Notes: a model not told the origin generated them from the letters alone. 64,000 bases of DNA from Halalkalicoccus sp. CGA53 (GCF_036429475.1 NZ_CP144125.1:2604001-2668000); one strand, 5' to 3'; numbered from the stretch's first letter, positions 35,208 to 43,967 are shown. Numbers and translations: made by a program.

Positions 35208-36495
35208 CGTGCCGAGATAACGACAGCAGCGCCATATAGATTGTCCGCTCGTCGCCGAACGCGCCCGCCTTGGTGACGAACGGCGTCCCGGCGGCCGGTC
35301 CGTCCGCGATCCGTGAGACCGGGACGCCGCTCGTGATCTCCCGTCCCGTGAGACTGACGCCGGTAGCGCCCAGCGATTCGAGCAGCCGCGTCGCCACCGC
35401 ACCGCCGGTCGCGAACAGCCCGCCGATCTCACCTCTATCGGCGACCGTTTTCGCACTCCGAGCGAGTACGGTGGAGATCCGATTTCGCGTCTCGGCTTCG
35501 GTCAGCCCCGCATTAGAGCCGGCCGCAAGCGTCGCCTCCACGTCCGTCGCTGAGGTCGCGGCCGTGAGCACCGCCACGCCGTGTCGACCCATCGCGTCGG
35601 CCGCCCGGTCGGCCGCCTCGCGGGCGGCCGATCCCGGGTCGCGGACCGAGAGGTCGGTGTTGACGACGACCACCCACCCCTCGTCCAGCGCCCCGAGCTG
35701 GTCGAACGTCCGGGGACTGGCGCTCCCGACGACGCCGAGGACCCCTCCCGCGGTCGCGGGCTCGAACCGAACGTACCGCGCGAGACCGCCGCTTCCGACG
35801 TACAGTACGGTGAGGTCGGGACGGGATGCCGCCGCCGCGAGCGTCTCGAGGTGGCCGTCCCTGGCCGCGTCGCAGACGACGACCGTGGGGTCGTCGCCTC
35901 CCGTACCGGCCTCCAGCAGCGACGTGAGGTGGTCTCTCACGCCGTCGGCTCCCCGTTCGACGGTGGTGAGTGGGAGGTGGTCGACGGGATACCCGAGATC
36001 GCTCAGGAGGGTGGGGACGTGCGAGTCGGCGACCGGGCTGTCGGGATCGCGTCCGGCCGCCGTCTCCGCGACCGGCCGTCCCTCGACGACGTGGACCCCA
36101 CCGACGGTCACGCGACCCGTGGCGGGGAACGCCGGCGCGACGAGGACGAGATCCGCATCCGTCGCCTCTGCCGCGGCACCGATCTCGGCGACGAGGTTTC
36201 CCCGGAGCGTCGAGTCGACCTTCTTGTAGACGACGGCGTCGGGGTGAGCGTCGATCGCCGTCGAGACGCGGTCCGCTGCGGTTTCCTCGCTACGGTACCG
36301 GGAGTCCGTGTTGTGAACCACCACGTCGGAACAATCGACGCCGTCGTCGTCGGTCACCCTGACGGTGGTCTCGAACCCCCTGGCCGCGAACTGGTGACCG
36401 GTGTCGGTCGCCCCCGTCAGATCGTCGGCGACGACCAGGCCACGAACCGGGTCGCTCCCGTCGGGATCCCCTCCGGTCGAGTGGGTCCCCGTCAT
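35200..36495 (-). CDS. four-carbon acid sugar kinase family (DUF1537, OtnK-like)
   Basis: A 431-residue kinase of the four-carbon acid-sugar family. The N-terminal substrate domain starts GLVVADDLTGATDTGHQFAARG with the DDLTGA motif and has YKKVDSTLRGN. The C-terminal nucleotide domain contains GGLFATGGAVATRLLESLGATGVSL and PFVTKAGAFGD. It phosphorylates threonate/erythronate or related acids, handing the product to the PdxA-like dehydrogenase encoded immediately downstream with an 8-bp overlap. ATG 36495 overlaps the preceding M24 remnant by 4 bp. Confidence 0.85.
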   Translation of the reverse strand: MTGTHSTGGDPDGSDPVRGLVVADDLTGATDTGHQFAARGFETTVRVTDDDGVDCSDVVVHNTDSRYRSEETAADRVSTAIDAHPDAVVYKKVDSTLRGNLVAEIGAAAEATDADLVLVAPAFPATGRVTVGGVHVVEGRPVAETAAGRDPDSPVADSHVPTLLSDLGYPVDHLPLTTVERGADGVRDHLTSLLEAGTGGDDPTVVVCDAARDGHLETLAAAASRPDLTVLYVGSGGLARYVRFEPATAGGVLGVVGSASPRTFDQLGALDEGWVVVVNTDLSVRDPGSAAREAADRAADAMGRHGVAVLTAATSATDVEATLAAGSNAGLTEAETRNRISTVLARSAKTVADRGEIGGLFATGGAVATRLLESLGATGVSLTGREITSGVPVSRIADGPAAGTPFVTKAGAFGDERTIYMALLSLSRHDG

Positions 36496-37205
36496 CGGAC
36501 TAAAACGTCGCTCAGCGGGATCTCCGCGTCGAAGCTGACGGCCTCGAACCGCGAGGTGGGCCACTCGCCCGTCGTCGTGAGGACCTCGTACCCGTCTTCG
36601 GTCACGAGCGCCGTCTCCTCGCTCTTCGCACCGGGGAGCGTCGGGTTCCAGGCGAACGTCATCGGCAGCCGCACAGTCGTGTCGCTGTCGGGGGCGGCGA
36701 TCCACTCGCGCATGGCGAAGCCCGCTGCGCCCCCCTGGTGGTGGTTTCGCCACTCTTCTGGGTGGCCGAGTTCGTCGTAGGCGTCCCGGATCGCGTCGAA
36801 CACCTCCCGCGCGAGTTCGACGTCGGCCGCCGTCAGCGGCCGTCGGAGCGACGAGACGTCGACCCGTCGGAGCCCTGGGACCTCGAAGTCCGCCCCCGCC
36901 GGCGCCGGCGAGCGTTCGGCGACGGCCTCGGCCAGCGAACCCTCCCACCAGTCGAAGGCGTCGACCGTCACGTCGTCTGGAAGCTCCTCCTCCCGGAAGC
37001 GCTCGCGTTCGTTGGTGGCCGTGACGACTTCGAGAGAACTCCCGTCGTAGCCGGCGGCCGCGACGCCGACATCGGAGCCGACGTCGACGACGTTGCACCC
37101 GCGGGTCAGCCAGGCGAAGGAGTTCGATCTCGCGAGCCAGATCGCCTCGAGGTCGCGTTCGTCGAGAAACGCGTCCAGTCGGTCGAGATGCGCGCTGTCT
37201 ACCAT
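36492..37205 (-). pseudogene. M24 (Xaa-Pro peptidase-like) protein with internal deletion
   Basis: The 237-residue frame joins an N-terminal creatinase-type domain (MVDSAHLDRLDAFLDERDLEAIWLARSNSFAWLTRG) through LRRPLTAADVELAREV directly to FDAIRDAYDELGHPEEWRNHHQGGAAGFAMREW, which in full-length M24 proteins lies about 130 residues further on. Both metal-binding aspartates are therefore missing, while the HHQGG histidine and the late ETALVTEDG glutamate remain. Full-length relatives are around 370 residues. The frame was kept across the deletion, and the gene still overlaps the kinase gene by 4 bp, so it may act only as a translated leader. Confidence 0.6.
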
Positions 37206-37454
37206 GGAACCCCGATGGATGCCGGCAGGCTTCACCGTTTGGACCGAGCAGGTCCGGTCCGAGGCCCGCCGCTCACGGGTCGGCGGTGGCCCTCGTCGGT
37301 CGTCACCTCGGGGAGAACCATCGCGGCTCGACTACGACCGTCTCGTGCTGGTCGGTCGCCCCTCACGGTGAGGATGTCGTCTCGGAGGGTGCCGATCCTC
37401 TCGATCTCGTCGCCCTCCACGAGCGTGAACCCCTCCTCTGTACGGGCGACGTCC

Positions 37455-37501
37455 ACGAGAGCTTGGCTCTCGTACAGCCATCGGAAACCTTCGGTTTCCG
37501 A
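37455..37501. repeat. two adjacent perfect hairpins with 3-base loops
   Basis: ACGAGAGC-TTG-GCTCTCGT (37455-37473) and TCGGAAACC-TTC-GGTTTCCGA (37481-37501) follow each other with 7 bp between. Both stems are perfect. They could be transcription terminators, insertion-element ends or a structured RNA. Confidence 0.55.
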
Positions 37502-37669
37502 GGGCGGTTTCGCCGTCACGGGTCGAGATCGATTAGACTGCTGTCACGATTGACGGCGACAGACTTTGCACAAAAATTACAATATTACCCGCCTTTCGGT
37601 CGATCCCTAACGTCGCAGTCGTCGGGCGAGGAGCCACCGACCCAGCCGCCACGTCCCGCATTGACGCCC

Positions 37670-37704
37670 CGAGAAATACGATCTCTCAGAGACGGTATTT
37701 CTCG
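37670..37704. repeat. long inverted repeat (hairpin)
   Basis: CGAGAAATAC at 37670-37679 is the exact reverse complement of 37695-37704, and the 15-bp centre contains a further TCTC/GAGA pairing. No gene lies across it. Confidence 0.55.
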
Positions 37705-38112
37705 TCGGTGGCTACGGCTATCTGACTGCACTCTCTCGGTTTGGTGGTGAACGTTCGGCCCGACTACGCCGACCGAAACCCCATCGAAAAGTGGTCTCAC
37801 ACGTCGAAGAAACGGGTCGAGCGGTCCTAGAACACGTGGGTGGGCAGTCGGGCGAGCGTCAGCGGGATTATTGTACAGTTTTCACACTACTACGACACGT
37901 AACGACCGCATCAGTCACTCGACGGACAGACGCCAGCGGATGGTGAACCGGACAGTTCCCGAATCTCTCTCCTAACGCGTACGAACGGAGGGCAGAAGCC
38001 CACGAGTACCGTACGCGATCCGGATCCGGACTGCGCACCGATCACGCACGCCAAAGGATAGTCTACATACAAAAACGTAGGGTAAAAGTAGGTCGGCCCC
38101 CACGAGAGAGCT

Positions 38113-39540
38113 ATGAGACGACTGCCCTCCCGACGGACGTTCCTCGGCGCGATCGGTGCTGCCTCGGTCGGTCTCGCCGGCTGTTCGGACGGGAACGGCG
38201 ACGATCCCGACGACACCGACGACGACGATCCCGACGACACCGGCGACGACGATCCCGACGACACCGGCGACGACGATCCCGACGACGACGAGGAGACGCC
38301 GGAGGAACCGGAGGACGTCACCCCGCCGGCGATCGGTCACGGGACGCTCGTCTCCGACTTCAGCGAGGACCTCGAGTCCTGGATCGCCATGACCGGCGAC
38401 GGGGTGGTCGACGGCGACGAGGAGGCGGCACTCGTCGGCGAGACGGCCGCGCTCGTCCGCGGCGAGGGGGAACGAGCGGGGGTCTTCCGGGCGTTCGACG
38501 AGTTCGACGCCGCCGACCAGCACGTCTCGTTCGCGGTCAGCCTGGAGGAGCCGATGGGCGGACACGTGAACGTCGAGATTCTCGCCCCGTTCCAGAGCGA
38601 CAGCGTGATCACCCGCCGACGTATCCCACGGGAGCTCGACGGCTGGATGCGCATGGACGTCGGCTACACGCAGGACCGCGGCGAGCCCGACTTCGGGAGC
38701 ATAGAGGAGATGCGGATCTGGGTCGACGCAGCCGACGGTGGCGACGACGACGAGGAGGTCGACGACGAGGTCGACACCGACGACATCGTCGAAGACGACG
38801 CGGAGGAAACCGACGACGAGAACGACGTCGACGAGCCCGAGGAGATGGACGAGACCGTCCGGTTCCTCGTCGACGACCTCCGGAGCACGCCGGCCGCCGA
38901 CCGCGGTCAGGTGATGTTCACGTTCAACGGCGGGTTCGAGTCCCACTACACGACGCTGTTCGACGTCATGCAGGACCGTGATTTGCAGGGTGTGATCGGG
39001 ATCGTCCCGCCCACGGTGAACGTCGGGGGGCGGCTCTCGATCGACCAGATGCGCGAGATGCGCGACGCGGGCTGGGACATGGCCTCGTTCCCCCTGCGAA
39101 ACGACGCGCTCCCGGAGATGGAGTCCGAGGAGAAGCGGCAGGTGATCGAGGGCGATCAGTCCTACCTCGAGGGCCGCGGGTTCGAGGAGGGTTCGCGGAC
39201 GTTCATCGCGCCGTACAACCGCATCGATGCGGAGGCGCTCGAGGTCGTCCGCGAGGTCCACGACTGCTCGATCACGTTCGGCGGCTCGCTGAACGCCGCG
39301 CCACCAGCCGATCCGCACATGCTCTCGCGGATCAACGCCGCGGACTTCGGACCGGTCGAACAGTTCACCGGGCTCGCCGAACGGCACAACCAGCTGCTCG
39401 TGCTCAGTCTCGACGAAGTGGGCGACGACGGCGACCTCGACGAGGAGGAGTTCGAGGACCTCCTCGACTTCCTCGAGGACTCCGAACTCGACATCCTCAC
39501 CGCGAGCGAGATGCTCGACCGACGCGACGAGCTGCTCTAG
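38113..39540 (+). CDS. Tat lipoprotein with degenerate polysaccharide-deacetylase domain
   Basis: A 475-residue secreted lipoprotein. A twin-arginine signal (PSRRTFLGAIG) and lipobox LAGCSDG (about 21-27) are followed by Asp-rich repeats, a jelly-roll-like domain (about 75-210), a second acidic linker and a NodB-like domain (about 270-475). In the last, the catalytic TFDDG motif reads TFNGG and the H-xxx-H metal motif is not recognisable, so enzyme activity is doubtful. It may bind cell-surface glycan. The frame start at ATG 38113 has a box 22-29 bp upstream. A mobile element lies 65 bp after the stop. Confidence 0.75.
   Translation: MRRLPSRRTFLGAIGAASVGLAGCSDGNGDDPDDTDDDDPDDTGDDDPDDTGDDDPDDDEETPEEPEDVTPPAIGHGTLVSDFSEDLESWIAMTGDGVVDGDEEAALVGETAALVRGEGERAGVFRAFDEFDAADQHVSFAVSLEEPMGGHVNVEILAPFQSDSVITRRRIPRELDGWMRMDVGYTQDRGEPDFGSIEEMRIWVDAADGGDDDEEVDDEVDTDDIVEDDAEETDDENDVDEPEEMDETVRFLVDDLRSTPAADRGQVMFTFNGGFESHYTTLFDVMQDRDLQGVIGIVPPTVNVGGRLSIDQMREMRDAGWDMASFPLRNDALPEMESEEKRQVIEGDQSYLEGRGFEEGSRTFIAPYNRIDAEALEVVREVHDCSITFGGSLNAAPPADPHMLSRINAADFGPVEQFTGLAERHNQLLVLSLDEVGDDGDLDEEEFEDLLDFLEDSELDILTASEMLDRRDELL
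38200..38286 (+). repeat. 24-bp tandem repeat in a lipoprotein linker
   Basis: About three and a half copies of a 24-bp unit encode the repeated octapeptide DDDPDDTG. Two units (38221-38244 and 38245-38268) are identical, showing recent slippage. Confidence 0.8.
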
Positions 39541-39605
39541 TCCGACGGGCTGCTCCGCCCCGACCGTTCCCGCGGAGGCGTCGCCGACAGGGACGGAACC
39601 GACTC

Positions 39606-39705
39606 ATAGGGATCATCGTAGCCGACCGGATCTCCCAGGCTTACACGCCACCGACGTCCCTCGATTCGCGTTCGAGAGAGTATGAACTTCTACGATGATC
39701 CCTAT
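39606..39705. mobile_element. 100-bp MITE-like element, copy 1
   Basis: The ends are perfect 16-bp inverted repeats, ATAGGGATCATCGTAG at 39606-39621 and its complement at 39690-39705. No protein is encoded. A second element of exactly 100 bp with related ends lies at 54113-54212. Counting the repeat from TAGGG, both copies are flanked by the direct triplet TGA (here on the minus strand), as expected for a 3-bp target duplication. The TGA on the right is the stop codon of the minus-strand membrane protein gene. Confidence 0.75.
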
Positions 39706-40613
39706 CAGTCCTCGACCACCGTCCCCGGCGTCCGTACCGTCCCGGGCGAGGCCGGTCGCTCGGTCCGCCCGCCGAGCGTCTCGAAGTCGAAGTTCTCGAA
39801 CTCGCTCGGAGCGATCCCCTCGACCGCGTAGACGTAGAGCGCCGTCTTCGCGATCCCCCAGATCGTCTGCCCGAGGACGTAGGCGGTGACGACCGCGCCG
39901 AGGACGAGGACGGCCGCGAGGGCGATCCCGGGTCCGGCGAAGACGGCCGCGACGGGAGCCGAGACGGCGAGTGCGAGCGCGACGAGCGCGATGCCGATCA
40001 GCGTCACGACCAGCGTGATGCCGAAGCCGGCACCGATCGTCTCGCCCCACGTCTCCCGAAAGGTCGTCGCGCTCCGCGTGAACATCGAGGTGACCGAGAC
40101 CTCCTCGAAGACGATCACCGGGACGACGAAGAACGTCATGATCGACCAGCCGACCGAGAAGACAGACCGGAGGAGTGCCGCCACCGGGTTGTCCGACTCC
40201 TCGAGGGCCTTGAGGAGGACGCTCACCGTCGCCGCGATCGCCGCCCAGGTCGCGATCGGGACGATCCGTCCCCGCACCGCCCGGAGACACTCGAGCACCC
40301 CGGGCTCCCTCCCGTGGAAGGCGTCGTTCGCGCCGTAGACCAGCGCGGCCGAGAAGTACGTGCTGAAGAAGGTCGTCACGAAGTAGAGGACGAAGAGCAC
40401 GAGGTACTCGATCCCGCTCCCGAACAGGTTCGCGACGAGCAGCGGAAACAGGAAGAGGACGAAGAAGAACGCGCTGAACAGGCCGGCGAGCAGCGGGAAC
40501 GCCAGCAGACGAGGGTGGTTTCGAATGACGCCGAAACTGTCCTTCGAGAGCGTCCAGCCGGTCTTCAGCCGGTCCACGAACCCGATCCGTCTAGTATTAC
40601 TGGAAGATAACAT
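39705..40613 (-). CDS. multi-pass membrane protein (DUF6159-like)
   Basis: A 302-residue membrane protein of unknown function. GFVDRLKTGWTLSKDSFGVIRNHPRLLAFPLLAGL opens it; about six membrane segments follow (around 32-60, 62-85, 110-130, 150-170, 190-215, 220-245) and a soluble tail ends ...TPGTVVED. The opening 'LK-GW-L-KDS-VLR--P-L--FP' resembles the DUF6159 family. ATG 40613 has ctaatacc (minus strand, 40636-40644) at leaderless distance; the frame continuing to 40781 is not needed. The stop TGA abuts the 100-bp element. Confidence 0.75.
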   Translation of the reverse strand: MLSSSNTRRIGFVDRLKTGWTLSKDSFGVIRNHPRLLAFPLLAGLFSAFFFVLFLFPLLVANLFGSGIEYLVLFVLYFVTTFFSTYFSAALVYGANDAFHGREPGVLECLRAVRGRIVPIATWAAIAATVSVLLKALEESDNPVAALLRSVFSVGWSIMTFFVVPVIVFEEVSVTSMFTRSATTFRETWGETIGAGFGITLVVTLIGIALVALALAVSAPVAAVFAGPGIALAAVLVLGAVVTAYVLGQTIWGIAKTALYVYAVEGIAPSEFENFDFETLGGRTERPASPGTVRTPGTVVED

Positions 40614-40983
40614 GTAATACGACACTCTTCCACCAGGTATTAGTCCTTCCCCCCTCGGGGTGATCGGTCGTCGATTCGATCCACCGTACGGACCACCCAG
40701 TCCGTCGTTTCCGATCACTTGACCCCGGTTCGTGCCGCGACTTCGGTTTCCCGTCTCCGCCGGACTCCACCGTTCGAACACGTCTCGGGAGAGAGATCAG
40801 TTCCGGAAACTGATCGGACGGAGAGAGGACAGCACTGCGAGAACGGGACAGCATCTCCGCCGTGAGGACGGCCGCCGGGACGCCCACGAAGCGGGTGTGC
40901 GTTCGACCCGTCGGGCGATCGACTCCGGGTCGTCGCCGCGACGGAGGGCAACCCTTTTTTCGGGGGCGTGTGGTGTGAGAGTG

Positions 40984-42327
40984 ATGACTGCGGACACGGA
41001 CGAACGGGTCTACTACGTGATCAGCGACCTCCACATCGGCGGCGACGAGCAGTTAGAGGAGGTCGAGTTCCTCGACGAGCTGCTCGCGTTCCTCCGGCGG
41101 CTCGAGACGACCGACGAGGACGCCGAGCTGGTCATCAACGGCGACGCGTTCGGGCTCTGGGAGTTCACGAGCGTCGAGGGGATCGAGAAGTTCGACGTGC
41201 TGGAGGGGACCTACCCAGAACTGTTCGAGCAGTTCGAGCGGACCGGCGAGAACGTTCGTATCACGCTGTTGCCGGGCAACCACGACCACGAGCTCGCCGC
41301 CTACGACGAGTACGTCGAGCGCTTCGCCGCGTACAACGTCGAGCTGGTCCAGGAGCAGTCGATCGGCCGGCCGGTCGGCGAACAGGCGATCCACTTCGAA
41401 CACGGCCACCAGCAGGACCCGAACAACCGGATCGAGGAGTGGGGAAACCCCTACGCGACGCCGCTCGGCTACTACTACAACACGCTCGTCACCAGCAGAG
41501 CGGGCCAACTCTCCGACCGGGGGCGGTACAACTGGTTGAAGGACGTCCAGGCGGTGACGCCGACCGAACGGATGCCGATCTGGCTGCTCTCGAAGTACTT
41601 CTACCGGGAGATGAACCCGCTGCTTCGCTACTCGATGGTCCCGTTTCTCCTCCTGTTCAACGTCAGTGTCGTCCTCGCCCTGCTCGCGGGGCTGGACCTG
41701 GTCGGTCTCTGGTCGGCGCCCGTCGATCGAACGACGGCGTTCCTCGGACAGTTCGGCAGGGCAGGGACGGCGGCCTGGTTCTTCCTCGCGCTCAACGTCG
41801 CCGTCGCCGGCCTGCTGGTGCTCGTCGGCATCCCCCTCTACTTCATCAGGCGGGACATCCGACGGACGATCGACCGCTTCGGGGTGTTCGAGACCGACCT
41901 CACGGTCGACCCCGAAGCGCCGTATGAGGAGGCCGCCCGCGAGGTGTTCGCCGACGGCGAGACGACGATCTTCTGTTACGGTCACACCCACAGACCGTCG
42001 GTTCAGGAGGTCGACGGCGGACTGCTCGTCAACACCGGGACGTGGCTCAAACGCCTCCACAGACGGGACGGCATCACGGGCATCCTGCCCCCGGTCTTTC
42101 ACCCGTCGTACCAGCTCGCCTCGGTGCGTATCGCCCCCGAACCGGAGGGCGTCTCCGTCGCGTACGAGCGGATCAAGAAGCCCAGTCCGGCCACCGAGGA
42201 GCTGACGCGCACCGAGCGGTTCTTCACCGTCGGCCGTGAGCCCGTCCCGGAGCTACCCGACCGCCACGTCGTCGAGAACGGGGCGAGCGATCCAGCCGTC
42301 GAGTCGATCGGCGAACGCTCCGTGTAG
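40984..42327 (+). CDS. membrane-anchored metallophosphoesterase
   Basis: A 447-residue calcineurin-like phosphoesterase. Metal motifs appear in order: SDLHIGG (about 15-21), NGDAFGLWEF, GNHDHEL, then FEHGHQQDP and YGHTHRPS (about 335-342). Between the last two sits an insert with two hydrophobic segments (about 220-245, MVPFLLLFNVSVVLALLAGL, and 262-288, WFFLALNVAVAGLLVLVGIPLYFI), so the enzyme is probably membrane-bound. ATG 40984 (a GTG lies directly before it) has cctttttt at 40953-40960. The substrate is unknown; relatives include nucleotide and lipid-precursor phosphatases. Confidence 0.8.
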   Translation: MTADTDERVYYVISDLHIGGDEQLEEVEFLDELLAFLRRLETTDEDAELVINGDAFGLWEFTSVEGIEKFDVLEGTYPELFEQFERTGENVRITLLPGNHDHELAAYDEYVERFAAYNVELVQEQSIGRPVGEQAIHFEHGHQQDPNNRIEEWGNPYATPLGYYYNTLVTSRAGQLSDRGRYNWLKDVQAVTPTERMPIWLLSKYFYREMNPLLRYSMVPFLLLFNVSVVLALLAGLDLVGLWSAPVDRTTAFLGQFGRAGTAAWFFLALNVAVAGLLVLVGIPLYFIRRDIRRTIDRFGVFETDLTVDPEAPYEEAAREVFADGETTIFCYGHTHRPSVQEVDGGLLVNTGTWLKRLHRRDGITGILPPVFHPSYQLASVRIAPEPEGVSVAYERIKKPSPATEELTRTERFFTVGREPVPELPDRHVVENGASDPAVESIGERSV

Positions 42328-42387
42328 GAACGTAGAACGCTCCCTGTAAACACGTAGGTTCTTACGCGCGCCCCCGAGAGTGGTCGT

Positions 42388-42879
42388 ATGGACGGCACCG
42401 GCACGGTCGAACGGGTCTTCATCGCCCCGGACGCGGGGGCCGAGATGCGCGAGCGGACCGACGTCGAGGCGGTCGCGGGGAGCGGGCTCCGCGGCGACCG
42501 ATACGACGGTGCGATCGAGACGGGGACGTTCGTCGACTGGGGGTCGGAGGAAGAGCGTCCGACCGGCTACGACCTCACGCTGATCGAACGGGAGGCGATC
42601 GAGGCGGTCGAGCGCGAGACGGGCATCGAACTCGCCCCCGGTGAGCACCGCCGGAACGTCGAGACCCGCGACGCGGCGCTCGATCACCTGGTCGGGAGCC
42701 GGTTCCGGGTCGGCGACGTGGTCTGTCGGGGGAACCGCCTCTGCGAGCCGTGTGATCACCTCCAGCGGCTCACCGCTGACGGCGTGTTGAGCGCGTTGGT
42801 CCACCGCGGCGGGCTCCGCGCCGACATCGTCGAAGGGGGGACGATCCGTCCCGGCGACGAGATCGTTCCGCTCGACTGA
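42388..42879 (+). CDS. MOSC domain protein
   Basis: A 163-residue stand-alone MOSC (molybdenum cofactor sulfurase C-terminal) domain. GLRGDRYDGAIETGTF near the N-terminus and LTLIEREAIEAVERETGIELAPGEHRRNVETRD are typical; Cys residues in CRGNRLCEPCDHL may carry sulfur or contact the cofactor. Members handle molybdopterin-linked substrates or metal-sulfur transfer. A cttacg box lies 22-27 bp before ATG 42388. No molybdenum-cofactor genes are adjacent. Confidence 0.82.
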   Translation: MDGTGTVERVFIAPDAGAEMRERTDVEAVAGSGLRGDRYDGAIETGTFVDWGSEEERPTGYDLTLIEREAIEAVERETGIELAPGEHRRNVETRDAALDHLVGSRFRVGDVVCRGNRLCEPCDHLQRLTADGVLSALVHRGGLRADIVEGGTIRPGDEIVPLD

Positions 42880-43000
42880 GGGAGCCACGGGTCGAGCGTC
42901 GAGCCCGCCCGGGGAGTCGTCGGGTCGTACGACGGGACGACGGCCAACGTTCGCCGGTTCCCGCGCCCCCTTTTGCACGCGAGCGACCGACGAACGCACG

Positions 43001-43696
43001 ATGGGTTCGTTCGACGCCACGCACGAGACGGAGCGAGGGTTCGGGCTCTCGGGTCGCGACGTTCGGGTAGTCGGCGGGGCGAGCGTGCTGCTGGGGATCA
43101 ACGTCTCCCTGATGTACGTCCTGGTCGTGACGCCCCTCTCCGCCGTCAACGACTCCCTCTTCTCGGTCCCGATCGTCGGGGTCGTGCTCTACGGCGTGGC
43201 GATCACTGGTGGTCACGTCCTCGCCGAACGCGGTGTGAAACGCGGATCGACGGGCGTCGCGCTCGTCGGTGTGGTCCTCCTGCAACTCGCGTTCGGGACC
43301 TTCGGAGCGGGCGTCCTCTCGTTCGTCCCCCGCGAGGGACAGCTTCCGGTCCTCGTCGTGACGGCGCTCGTCGTCACGACACTCACGGCCGTGATCGGGG
43401 CGTACGTCTACGCCCGCCCGAAGACGTTCGAGGGGTGGGGAGCCGCCGCCACCGTCGCGTTCGTCGGTGGGGTCGTGGCCATCGCGATCGGATCGTTCGT
43501 TCTGCCGCTCCTGCTGGTCGTCGGCTTCGGACTCGTCCTCCTCGGGTTCCTGCTCCGGTTGGGGTGGGAGATCTGGCGGGTACGGGATCACCGGAAGGCC
43601 TCGGTCACGCTCCAGACGATCGGCGTCTACATCGCCGTCGCAGGGATCTTCGTGCACGTGTTACAGCTCGTGATGCGTGCGCTGAGTCGGCGGTGA
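43001..43696 (+). CDS. multi-pass membrane protein of unknown function
   Basis: A 231-residue hydrophobic protein with about six to seven membrane segments (around 27-47, 53-72, 80-105, 113-138, 145-170, 200-222). The N-terminus MGSFDATHETERGFGLSGRDVRVVGGA is polar. A cttttg box at 42970-42975 is 26-31 bp before ATG 43001. No family is recognised. The 271 bp after it up to the next gene hold nothing I can support. Confidence 0.65.
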   Translation: MGSFDATHETERGFGLSGRDVRVVGGASVLLGINVSLMYVLVVTPLSAVNDSLFSVPIVGVVLYGVAITGGHVLAERGVKRGSTGVALVGVVLLQLAFGTFGAGVLSFVPREGQLPVLVVTALVVTTLTAVIGAYVYARPKTFEGWGAAATVAFVGGVVAIAIGSFVLPLLLVVGFGLVLLGFLLRLGWEIWRVRDHRKASVTLQTIGVYIAVAGIFVHVLQLVMRALSRR

Positions 43697-43967
43697 TCGG
43701 GTTCGGAGTCGGATGGAGTCCTCCGACCGGTTACTCGCGGGAATCTCCCTCGTGGAGGCCGGAGATCGCCCGGAAAGCGCCCTCGTCCTCCCACGGGACG
43801 CGGCCTCCGTCACGACGAACGCGACCCGGCTCCCGTCGAGCGAGTGGGCGACACCCCGAGAGCCGCTCGAACGGTTCGGGCCCCGGCGGCCGCTCGCCGT
43901 GACTCCCCGGAGAGCGCTCGAGCGTGACGCCGATCCGATCCGTTGGGTGCCGCACTACCGCGCCCCG

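Larger units (their letters stand above)
37206..38112. other. 907-bp stretch with hairpins and one unassigned ORF
   Basis: No clear gene. On the minus strand 37232-37519 is open for 95 codons (LYESQALVDVARTEEGFTLV) with coding-like acidity but no recognised family; it may be a remnant. Perfect hairpins lie at 37455-37473, 37481-37501 and 37670-37704. Around 37565-37600 the DNA is A/T-rich. The last part holds the promoter of the next gene, ggtaaaag at about 38084-38091, 22-29 bp before ATG 38113. Confidence 0.5.

Noticed and set aside
38200-38286. Short regular repeats considered as a CRISPR
   Set aside because: The units are in-frame coding repeats for Asp-rich peptide, without spacers.
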